Shown one piece after another: positions 1-5,204 of a stretch of DNA of 5,859 bases. The notes below the pieces were generated by a model. It searched no databases, was not told where the DNA came from, and worked only from the letters and a program-made list of their open reading frames with translations. Source of the DNA: Candidatus Iainarchaeum sp. (lineage in GTDB: Archaea; Iainarchaeota; Iainarchaeia; Iainarchaeales; GW2011-AR10); contig JACPKT010000026.1 in NCBI GenBank assembly GCA_016186855.1, forward strand, positions 1 to 5,859. Reading direction: 5' to 3'. The position numbers were made by a program, and so were the translations under genes. Every line of letters begins with the position of its first letter. The first letter of the stretch is position 1.

Positions 1-446
1 ACGAAGAAATTTGGGCAAAGGGCAGCCTTAAAGTTGAAACAAAAACTGTAAATTATTTTACTGGCACGCAGGGCTTTTTGGCAAAACCGGCAGACAAAGG
101 AACCTATCCTGGCATTATAATGATTCACGAGTGGTGGGGTTTGAATGACAACATAAAATAAATGGCGGTGCGCTTGGCAGAGCACGGTTTTGTAGTTTTG
201 GCTGTTGACTTGTTTGGGGGGCGTGTTACCCAATCGCCTGATGAAGCCCGCGGCCTTGTTTTTGGGCTTGACCAGCAGGTAGCTTTGAAAAATCTTAAAG
301 CTGCTGTTTCTTTTCTCAGGGGAGAGCATCAGGTTTTGTGGATTGCTTCTTTGGGTTGGTGTTTTGGCGGCGGGCAGTCCTTGCAGTTGTCTTTGTCTGG
401 AGAGCAGCTTGACGCCACAGTGATTTATTATGGTAACCTTGAAATA

Positions 447-471
447 TAGCAAATGGCAAAAGTAATTGAAC
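447..471 (+). repeat. Left terminal inverted repeat of the MITE-like element
   Basis: Begins TAGCAAATGGC and ends TTGAAC. It pairs with 511-535 at 20 of 25 positions; mismatches fall at repeat positions 8, 9, 13, 16 and 19. The outermost 7 and innermost 6 bases are identical. Confidence 0.8.
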
Positions 472-510
472 AAATTATGGCCATTTGCATACCCTGCAAA
501 CTGCAATAAT

Positions 511-535
511 GTTCAAATATTTATGCAGTTTGCTA
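511..535 (-). repeat. Right terminal inverted repeat of the MITE-like element
   Basis: Read on the minus strand it begins TAGCAAACTGC and ends TTGAAC, matching the left end at 20 of 25 positions. It is followed directly by the second copy of the TA target duplication at 536-537. Confidence 0.8.
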
Positions 536-795
536 TAGAGCAAGCCAAATTACGGCCAATTACTTGGCCTGTATTGGGTGTTTTTGGGGAAGAAGATTCT
601 TCTATTCCTGTTTCCGCTGTTAATGCGTTTGAGTACGCTTTGAATTCAAACCAAACCCCAAACGAGGTTTATATTTTCCCAAGGGTTGGCCACGCGTTTG
701 CAAACCCTTCAAATGCGCGCTTTGCGGTAACTCAAACAAGGGATGCGTGGAACAAAACGCTTGCTTTTCTTGAAAAACACCTTAAAAGTGCTTAA

Positions 796-838
796 GCAGA
801 ACGCTGTCCTGTTCTTTTTTTGCCAGCGGCTTTTTTTT
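796..838 (+). terminator. T-rich terminator downstream of the hydrolase
   Basis: Directly after the hydrolase stop come two T runs, T7 at 815-821 and T8 at 831-838. The first is preceded by a weak 5-bp hairpin (AGAAC 798-802 with GTTCT 811-815, 8-nt loop). Archaeal RNA polymerase can terminate at T runs without a strong stem, so the T tracts are the main evidence. The second run also overlaps the presumed promoter of the next operon. Confidence 0.5.
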
Positions 839-842
839 AAAT
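833..842 (+). promoter_or_regulatory. Candidate TATA box for the ThiI-like/HAD/Mre11 operon
   Basis: The stretch TTTTTTAAAT is centred about 26-27 bases upstream of the preferred ATG at 865. That is where an archaeal TATA box would sit for a leaderless or very short-leader transcript. The region is AT-rich throughout, so the match is weak on its own. Confidence 0.35.
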
Positions 843-852
843 GTTTTTTTTC

Positions 853-858
853 GGGATC
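853..858 (+). promoter_or_regulatory. Possible ribosome binding site favouring the ATG at 865
   Basis: GGGATC lies 6 bases before ATG 865 and partly resembles the GGTGATC segment complementary to the archaeal 16S 3' end. It lies downstream of the alternative ATG at 841, so it can only serve the 865 start. If the transcript is leaderless from the candidate TATA box it would not be used. Confidence 0.3.
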
Positions 859-864
859 TTTATT

Positions 865-1716
865 ATGATTGGTGCAGATTGTGTTCTGGTAAAGGTTTCG
901 CCTGAAATTTCCTTGAAAACCCATTTTGTTCGCCAGTATTTTTTAAACAAACTTGTTTCGAATATCAAGCAGGTTTTGAGGGCAAAGGCGCTTTCAGGAA
1001 ATTTCATAAAAAAGGGCGGTGGGAGGCTTTACATTTTTCCCCAGAAAAAGGAAAATGTTTCAAAAATTGCAAAAGCTCTGGAGACTGTTTTTGGAATTCA
1101 ATCTGTTGCATTGTGCATTGCCATTAACTCAAGTGAAAAAGAAGAAATTGTAAGTCGGGCTTTAAAAGTTGCGCTCGCTGAAATAAAATCTGGGGATTCT
1201 TTTGCAGTGCGCGCAAAAATTGTTGGCGAAAAAAATTTTTCAGGCAAAGAACTTGAGGTCGAAGTTGGTTCGCTTGTTTTGCAGCAAATTAAAAATTTGA
1301 AAGTGGATTTGGAGAAGCCTAAAAAAAAATTGTCAATAGAAGTTACTCAAAATTATTCGTTTTTTTATGCGGGTGAATCTGGGTGCGTTTCCGGCTTGCC
1401 GCTTGGCGTTGAGGGAAATGTGGCGGTTTTTTTCAGCGGCAAAAAAACTGATTTGCTTGCTGCTTTTTTGTTGATGAAGCGTGGCTGTAATGTTTTTCCA
1501 GTTTTGGAAAAAAATTCCAAAAAAATCAAAGAACAGCTTGTTGTGCTTGAGAAATGGAATTCTTTCAGAAAGTTCAAGTTTTCTCAAAAAAAAGATTTGA
1601 ATGCACTGGTTGAAAAAAAAGACATTTCTGTGAAGGCGGTTGTTTTTGGCTTTTGGCCGCTTTTGTTTTTTCCAAAAGAACTGGAAAAAAAGTATTTTGG
1701 GGAATTGTTTGCATGA
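865..1716 (+). CDS. ThiI-family THUMP protein with degenerate PP-loop and missing C-terminal catalytic half
   Basis: The 283-residue product starts at ATG 865, giving MIGADCVLVKVSPEISLK, which matches the usual ThiI N-terminus; the in-frame ATG at 841 would add a hydrophobic MFFFGIFI not expected in the family. Residues 1-78 look like the N-terminal ferredoxin-like domain (PEISLK, a KKGGGRLYI strand) and about 79-170 like THUMP, which binds the tRNA acceptor arm. The linker CVSGLPLGVEGNVAVFFSG (residues 174-192) is the entry to the PP-loop ATPase domain. ThiI uses that domain to adenylate U8 of tRNA before sulfur transfer to 4-thiouridine. The canonical SGGxDS loop is replaced by SGKKTD (residues 191-196), and only about 85 residues follow, without recognisable catalytic cysteines of the active domain. 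Active ThiI is roughly 380-480 residues. I infer a tRNA-binding paralogue without thiolation activity. It is the first gene of the operon and overlaps the next by ATGA. Confidence 0.75.
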   Translation: MIGADCVLVKVSPEISLKTHFVRQYFLNKLVSNIKQVLRAKALSGNFIKKGGGRLYIFPQKKENVSKIAKALETVFGIQSVALCIAINSSEKEEIVSRALKVALAEIKSGDSFAVRAKIVGEKNFSGKELEVEVGSLVLQQIKNLKVDLEKPKKKLSIEVTQNYSFFYAGESGCVSGLPLGVEGNVAVFFSGKKTDLLAAFLLMKRGCNVFPVLEKNSKKIKEQLVVLEKWNSFRKFKFSQKKDLNALVEKKDISVKAVVFGFWPLLFFPKELEKKYFGELFA

Positions 1717-2360
1717 TTGAAGGGGTTGTTTTCGACTTGGACGGAGTTGTCGTAGATTCTCCGAAAATTTATTTTAAAGTTATGAAAGAGTTTTTAAGCA
1801 AGCGAAGCATTGGCGTGACCAATGGAGAGGTAATGAACCTTATTTCTTATTCGCTCAAAGAAGAACTGGTTCAGATAAACAAAAACCACATGTTAAATAT
1901 TTCTTATGGGGAATTTTTAAAGCACACTTTAGGTGTTTCTTTAAGACTTGCAATGACTGAAATGAATTTGAACAGTGGCGCCCAGGAATTGCTTTTTGAT
2001 TTGAAAGACGATGGATTTCTCATAGGCCTTGCAACGAATAATGATTTTAAGGTCGTTGATTTTGTGGTAAAAAAGTTTTCACTGAATGGTTTTTTTGATG
2101 CGATTGTTTGCGGGGAAGATGTCGTGCATGGAAAGCCCAACCCTGAAATTTACATAAAAGTCGTGCAAAAGCTTGGTTTAAAGCCAGTTAATTGCGTTGC
2201 AATAGAGGATACGGCAGTTGGCGTTAGGTCGGTAAAGTCAGCTGGCCTAAAATGCATAGCTTTTCCGAACCAGTTCACAAGGTATGGTTCTTTCAAGGAA
2301 GCCGATTATGTTATTAATAGCCTCACAGAGCTTTCTGCGAAAAAAATTTCAAGGATGTGA
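1713..2360 (+). CDS. HAD-superfamily hydrolase, beta-phosphoglucomutase/phosphatase-like
   Basis: The 215-residue cytosolic enzyme starts at ATG 1713, overlapping the upstream stop as ATGA, so translation is probably coupled; a GGGGA at 1699-1703 could act as its ribosome site. All four HAD motifs are present: DLDGVVVDS with nucleophile Asp8 and acid/base Asp10, Thr108 in ATNN, Lys141 in HGKPNPEIY, and Glu165-Asp166 in IEDTAVGV. Residues about 16-90 form the helical cap (subclass I). Length and motif spacing are close to beta-phosphoglucomutase (about 220 residues), and also fit small-molecule phosphatases such as phosphoglycolate phosphatase. The substrate cannot be read from sequence. A longer in-frame start upstream (ATG 1653) would lie inside the preceding gene and is unlikely. 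The stop codon is part of the Shine-Dalgarno of the next gene. Confidence 0.88.
   Translation: MIEGVVFDLDGVVVDSPKIYFKVMKEFLSKRSIGVTNGEVMNLISYSLKEELVQINKNHMLNISYGEFLKHTLGVSLRLAMTEMNLNSGAQELLFDLKDDGFLIGLATNNDFKVVDFVVKKFSLNGFFDAIVCGEDVVHGKPNPEIYIKVVQKLGLKPVNCVAIEDTAVGVRSVKSAGLKCIAFPNQFTRYGSFKEADYVINSLTELSAKKISRM
2352..2360 (+). promoter_or_regulatory. Shine-Dalgarno that fixes the TTG start of the Mre11-like gene
   Basis: AGGATGTGA matches AGGAGGTGA (complement of the conserved 16S 3' end) at 8 of 9 positions and ends 6 bases before TTG 2367. It contains the TGA stop of the HAD gene. No ATG or GTG in the right frame begins the conserved N-terminus, so TTG is the start. Confidence 0.7.
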
Positions 2361-2366
2361 ATTTTT

Positions 2367-3602
2367 TTGAAACTCGCTATTTTTTCCGACCTTCACTTGG
2401 GTTTTAAGGAAGGCAATGAAAGAGAACAAGAGTGTTTTGAGAATGCAAGGAGCGCTTTCGAAATTGCTTGCAGGGAACAGACTGATGCAATTTTAATCGC
2501 GGGAGACATTTTTGATGTTCCGCTTCCAAGTCCTGAAACAATGCTTAAAGCATTTGAAATTTTTTCAATTCCACAAAAACAGTCAAAACCAGAATTGAAA
2601 ATAAGTGTTGTGGGCGAAAAAACTGAAAAAAAAGTCAATTTTAACGGGCTGCCTGTGATTGCAATTCACGGCACCCACGATTATCGGAGCATTGGCCAGA
2701 CAAACGTTTTGGAATTGTTTGATGCTTCTGGTTATTTGGTTTATTTGAAAATGAAAAAAGCAGTTATTGAAAAAAATGGTGAAACTGTCTGCGTGCACGG
2801 CTTTAGCGGCGTGCCGGAAAAAAAATCTTTGGATGTGTTAAGGCTTTGGAATCCAAAGCCTGTGAATGGAGCGGTTAATATTTTGATGATGCACCAGTCC
2901 ATCATGGAATTTTTGCCTTTTTCTGACGAAATGATTGCAACAATTTCACTCTCTAATCTCCCGCAAGGGTTTGATTTGATTGTCAACGGGCACCTTCACT
3001 GGTCAAACATCCAAAAGCTTGAGGGTTCGACTTTTTTGCTTACCGGTTCAACTGTGACAACCCAGATGAAAAAACTTGAAGCGGAAAAGCCAAAAGGTGT
3101 TTTTGTGTTTGACCATGAAAAAAAATCGCTGGATTTTTTTGAGCTTCCAATGCAGCGAAAGCTTTTTTATTTTAAGGAAAAATTTTCAAGCGCCACTTCG
3201 GGCGAGGTTTTAGAGCGTGCAAGAACACTCGCTAGTCAGGCGGTTTCTGATTCAAGTGGTTTGCCCCCAATGGTTAGGTTAAAGCTTGTGGGAAACCTTG
3301 CAGATGGCTTTTCCTCCCTTGACATTGATTTTAAAGAGCTGAAAAAAGAGTTTGAAGGCCGTGCAATTCTTTCCATTTCAAAAGAATTTTTTTCAGCTTC
3401 TTTTAAGAAAAAAATCAGCGAGCTGAGGGGCCTTCATGCTTCAAAGCAGTCAATTGCTTCGATTGGCTTGGAGCTTTTGGAGAAAAACCTGGAAAAAACT
3501 TCTTTTGACAAATCTTTTGATGTTCGAGAAATGTTCGAACTTTTATCAGAAAACAAAATTGACGAGGCAATTTCACTAGTTCAAAAGCCAAAAAAAGATT
3601 AG
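2367..3602 (+). CDS. mre11: Mre11/SbcD-like metallophosphoesterase (DNA repair nuclease subunit)
   Basis: The 411-residue protein begins MKLAIFSDLHLGF, typical for Mre11/SbcD, from a TTG start. Family members are Mn-dependent nucleases that process DNA double-strand-break ends, normally with the Rad50 ATPase. Phosphodiesterase motifs appear in order: Asp8 and His10 (SDLHLG), Asp47 (GDIFD), HGTHD at 101-105 with the catalytic-type His104, His176 (MMHQS), and His209/His211 (NGHLHW). The usual GNHD Asn is Thr103, a changed metal ligand. Residues about 240-290 correspond to the capping region, and the lysine-rich helical C-terminus (about 340-411) is where Rad50 contacts would be expected. It lies 6 bases after the HAD gene, so it is in the same operon. 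No rad50, herA or nurA is in the window. A generic SbcD-like phosphoesterase is the alternative. The stop overlaps the convergent acdA stop. Confidence 0.82.
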   Translation: MKLAIFSDLHLGFKEGNEREQECFENARSAFEIACREQTDAILIAGDIFDVPLPSPETMLKAFEIFSIPQKQSKPELKISVVGEKTEKKVNFNGLPVIAIHGTHDYRSIGQTNVLELFDASGYLVYLKMKKAVIEKNGETVCVHGFSGVPEKKSLDVLRLWNPKPVNGAVNILMMHQSIMEFLPFSDEMIATISLSNLPQGFDLIVNGHLHWSNIQKLEGSTFLLTGSTVTTQMKKLEAEKPKGVFVFDHEKKSLDFFELPMQRKLFYFKEKFSSATSGEVLERARTLASQAVSDSSGLPPMVRLKLVGNLADGFSSLDIDFKELKKEFEGRAILSISKEFFSASFKKKISELRGLHASKQSIASIGLELLEKNLEKTSFDKSFDVREMFELLSENKIDEAISLVQKPKKD

Positions 3603-4978
3603 CCGTGGTTTTTTTTAAAGTCTGCATAATCTGCCAGCGCCTTGAGTCCACGTGCGGCAACGCTTGGGTAAGAGAAAGTAATAATGCCCGCTTTTTCAAG
3701 CTCTTTTCTTTTTTTTTGCGTGTAATCCGAACCGATTGTAACTACTAAAATCGGCTTTTTTGCGCTTTTTTTTATTTTTTTCAGTTCCCTTACAATCCCG
3801 CTGTCAATGGCAGGCGTATTGAATAGGACAAGAACCATTATCATGTCGACATTTTTATCTCCAAGGGCCTTTGTTATTGCAAGAGAGTACCTTTTTTCAT
3901 CAGCGTCACCCACCAAGTCAAGCGGGTTTGAAATTGTGACAGTGCTTGGAAATGCTTTTCGCAGTTCTTTTTTTATTTTTGGGTTAATTTTTGCAAGCTC
4001 AAGGCCTTCATATAACACTTGGTCAGCTGTGACTATTCCAAAACCGCCTCCGTTTGTAATTATTTGTACACTGTTACCTTTTGGCAGCGGCTCGTTTTCA
4101 AGAATTTTTGCAAAAGTGAACAGCTCCTGCAAGTCCTTTGCCTGAATTATTCCTGCCTGCTTGAACATTGCTTCATAGACTTCAGTGTTTCCTGCAAGAG
4201 AACCGGTGTGGGAAGCTGTTGCAGCGTGTGTTTTTCCGTGAACCCCGCCTTTAAGTACCACTATTGGTTTTTTGAGGGAAGTTTTTTTTGCAATCTCCAT
4301 GAATTTTCTTCCTTCCTTTACTCCTTCAATGTACATGGTAATGATTTTTGTGTCGGGGTCTTTGGAAAAATAATCCAGCAAATCGGCTTCGTCAATGTCC
4401 ATTGCATTGCCGTAAGAGACAAACTTGCTTAAACCGAATTCCTGCGTGGACATCCAGTCAATTATTGCAACTCCGAGTGCCCCACTCTGGCTCAAAAAGG
4501 AAACTGTTCCTTTTTTTGGAGTGCCTGTTTTTTCTGAAGCAGAAAAAGTGGTGTTCAGGTTGTTTGATGTGCACAGCGTGCCAAAACAATTTGGGCCAAG
4601 AACTCGTGTCCCAGAATTTGCGTCAATTATTTTTTGCACTTGCGCTGTCACTTTTTTTTCCCCTATTTCTGAAAAGCCCGCAGAAATTATTATCACTGCC
4701 TTCACTTTTTTTTCGGTGCACTCTTTAAGAACTTGCGGCACAAGCCTTGCAGGCACTACTATTACTGCCAGGTCAATTTTTTTTGCAATGCCTTTTACGG
4801 TTTTATAGCTTTTTTTTCCAAGAATTGTGTCATGGTTTGGGTTTACCGGAAAAGTGCTGTTTTTTAAGCTTCCGTTCAGAAAGTTTTCAAAAATAGCGCG
4901 CCCAATGCTTTCCTTCTGCCCGCTTGCCCCAATCACTGCAACTTTTTTTGGGAAAAAGAAACTGTCGAGTAAGTGCAT
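3599..4978 (-). CDS. acdA: Acetyl-CoA/acyl-CoA synthetase (ADP-forming), alpha subunit
   Basis: The enzyme converts acyl-CoA + ADP + Pi to acid + CoA + ATP, the energy-conserving last step of sugar and peptide fermentation in many archaea; it acts in the cytosol. The 459 residues equal the usual separate alpha subunit (about 460). Residues 1-130 are the CoA-binding Rossmann domain (VAVIGASGQKESIG at 13-26, GPNCFG at 128-133). Residues 150-290 are a succinyl-CoA-synthetase-like flavodoxin domain with SQSGALG at 163-169 and the phosphorylatable His257 in ATASHTGSLAG. Residues 300-459 form the third, ligase-CoA-like domain (TNGGGFG). His257 has the same number I recall for the phospho-histidine of Pyrococcus furiosus ACD. 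The ATP-grasp beta subunit is not fused and not in the window, so it must be encoded elsewhere. The start MHLLDSFFFPKKVAV fits the family. Homologues include protein acetyltransferases (Pat), but no GNAT domain is present. Confidence 0.9.
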   Translation of the reverse strand: MHLLDSFFFPKKVAVIGASGQKESIGRAIFENFLNGSLKNSTFPVNPNHDTILGKKSYKTVKGIAKKIDLAVIVVPARLVPQVLKECTEKKVKAVIIISAGFSEIGEKKVTAQVQKIIDANSGTRVLGPNCFGTLCTSNNLNTTFSASEKTGTPKKGTVSFLSQSGALGVAIIDWMSTQEFGLSKFVSYGNAMDIDEADLLDYFSKDPDTKIITMYIEGVKEGRKFMEIAKKTSLKKPIVVLKGGVHGKTHAATASHTGSLAGNTEVYEAMFKQAGIIQAKDLQELFTFAKILENEPLPKGNSVQIITNGGGFGIVTADQVLYEGLELAKINPKIKKELRKAFPSTVTISNPLDLVGDADEKRYSLAITKALGDKNVDMIMVLVLFNTPAIDSGIVRELKKIKKSAKKPILVVTIGSDYTQKKRKELEKAGIITFSYPSVAARGLKALADYADFKKNHG

Positions 4979-5204
4979 GAGTAATAAAAGCGGTTTTTGG
5001 AATAAAAACTTTACGGGTTAGAGTAACTATAGAAACTATATTTTATTTTTCTATGCTCTGTGAAGGTAGAAACATTTTTTAAGTGCATTTTGAATTACTT
5101 TAGTATGGGTTCTTATGGTCGGCGCCGAAATGTCAAAGTTTTGCCGTTGGTTCTAATAGGCTAATTGCAATGCGAATGGCTGCGTTAGAAATCGCCCACA
5201 ACTC
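4979..5204. other. 226-bp intergenic region between top6A and acdA, no confident gene
   Basis: It holds the acdA promoter candidates on the left, a direct repeat AACTATA/AACTATA (about 5024-5040), a perfect 10-bp palindrome TCGGCGCCGA at 5119-5128, and a TTCTAA/TTAGAA pair (about 5151-5156 and 5185-5190). A 19-codon plus-strand ORF at 5105-5164 (MGSYGRRRNVKVLPLVLIG) is too short to call. I see no tRNA or C/D-box RNA signature on either strand and no clear T-run terminator after top6A. Confidence 0.5.
5001..5016 (-). promoter_or_regulatory. Candidate promoter of acdA
   Basis: On the minus strand a GTAAAG element is followed by TTTTTATT, centred about 26-27 bases before the ATG at 4978. This is the BRE/TATA layout of a leaderless archaeal transcript, and no Shine-Dalgarno precedes that ATG. 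A second AT-rich TATA-like stretch lies at 5037-5050 and would give a leader of roughly 35-40 nt. The two cannot be separated from sequence alone. Confidence 0.4.

Larger units (their letters stand above)
447..535. mobile_element. MITE-like non-autonomous insertion, 89 bp, with 25-bp inverted ends and TA target duplication
   Basis: Bases 447-471 and the reverse complement of 511-535 match at 20 of 25 positions without gaps, both beginning TAGCAAA and ending TTGAAC. The dinucleotide TA flanks both ends (445-446 and 536-537), as a TA target-site duplication would. Removing the element plus one TA (91 bp) restores the hydrolase frame and gives the junction peptide NLEIEQAKLRPITWPVLG, which reads like a normal DLH between the YYG and VLGVFG motifs. 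The element has no coding capacity. TA duplication is typical of IS630/Tc1-mariner transposases, so an element of that class elsewhere in the genome is the likely source; that assignment is inferred. The outer boundary is ambiguous by a couple of bases because the ends are themselves TA. Confidence 0.8.
1..795 (+). pseudogene. Dienelactone hydrolase family protein, disrupted (nonsense codon plus small transposon insertion), 5' end outside window
   Basis: Alpha/beta-hydrolase of the dienelactone hydrolase (DLH) family; the family hydrolyses cyclic or ester substrates with a Cys-His-Asp triad. Reading from base 3, the translation shows IIMIHEWWGLNDNIK, then an in-frame TAA at 159-161 where relatives usually carry Asp or Glu (one change, GAA to TAA, would explain it), then MAVRLAEHGFVVLAVDLFGG. 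The nucleophile elbow GWCFGGG has Cys at 360-362. The frame then breaks at TAG 447-449, inside an 89-bp element. The 3' part continues in another frame with VLGVFGEEDSSIP (acid Asp 595-597) and RVGHAFANP (His 691-693), ending at TAA 793-795. Excising 447-537 joins the halves in frame and gives about 233 codons, close to the full family length. The triad is intact, so decay looks recent. Translation could restart at ATG 162 or TTG 466, but each piece would be an incomplete fold. The substrate is unknown. Confidence 0.85.

Noticed and set aside
159..164. Recoding of the TAA so that the hydrolase is translated through
   Set aside because: TAA is not a selenocysteine or pyrrolysine codon, and the downstream insertion would break the protein anyway.
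841..864. Longer N-terminus for the ThiI-like protein from ATG 841 (MFFFGIFI), perhaps a membrane anchor
   Set aside because: It overlaps the presumed TATA/T-run, is unlike ThiI N-termini, and the possible ribosome site GGGATC and family alignment favour ATG 865.
1321..1329. A9 run in the ThiI-like gene as a programmed slippage site
   Set aside because: The zero frame continues normally on both sides (PKKKLSIEV within THUMP) and A runs are common across all plus-strand genes here, so lysine AAA use explains it.
1653..1712. Longer start for the HAD protein inside the ThiI-like gene
   Set aside because: The extension has no family similarity, and ATG 1713 begins directly at the conserved MIEGVVFDLDG with an ATGA overlap.
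3807..4808. Several plus-strand open frames of 112-137 codons opposite acdA
   Set aside because: They are antisense shadows of a well-conserved acdA; the translations are Ser/Phe/Cys-rich without family features.
5130..5200. GGTTCTAAT in the top6A-acdA gap as the T-loop of a tRNA
   Set aside because: No matching acceptor, D or anticodon stems could be laid out on either strand.
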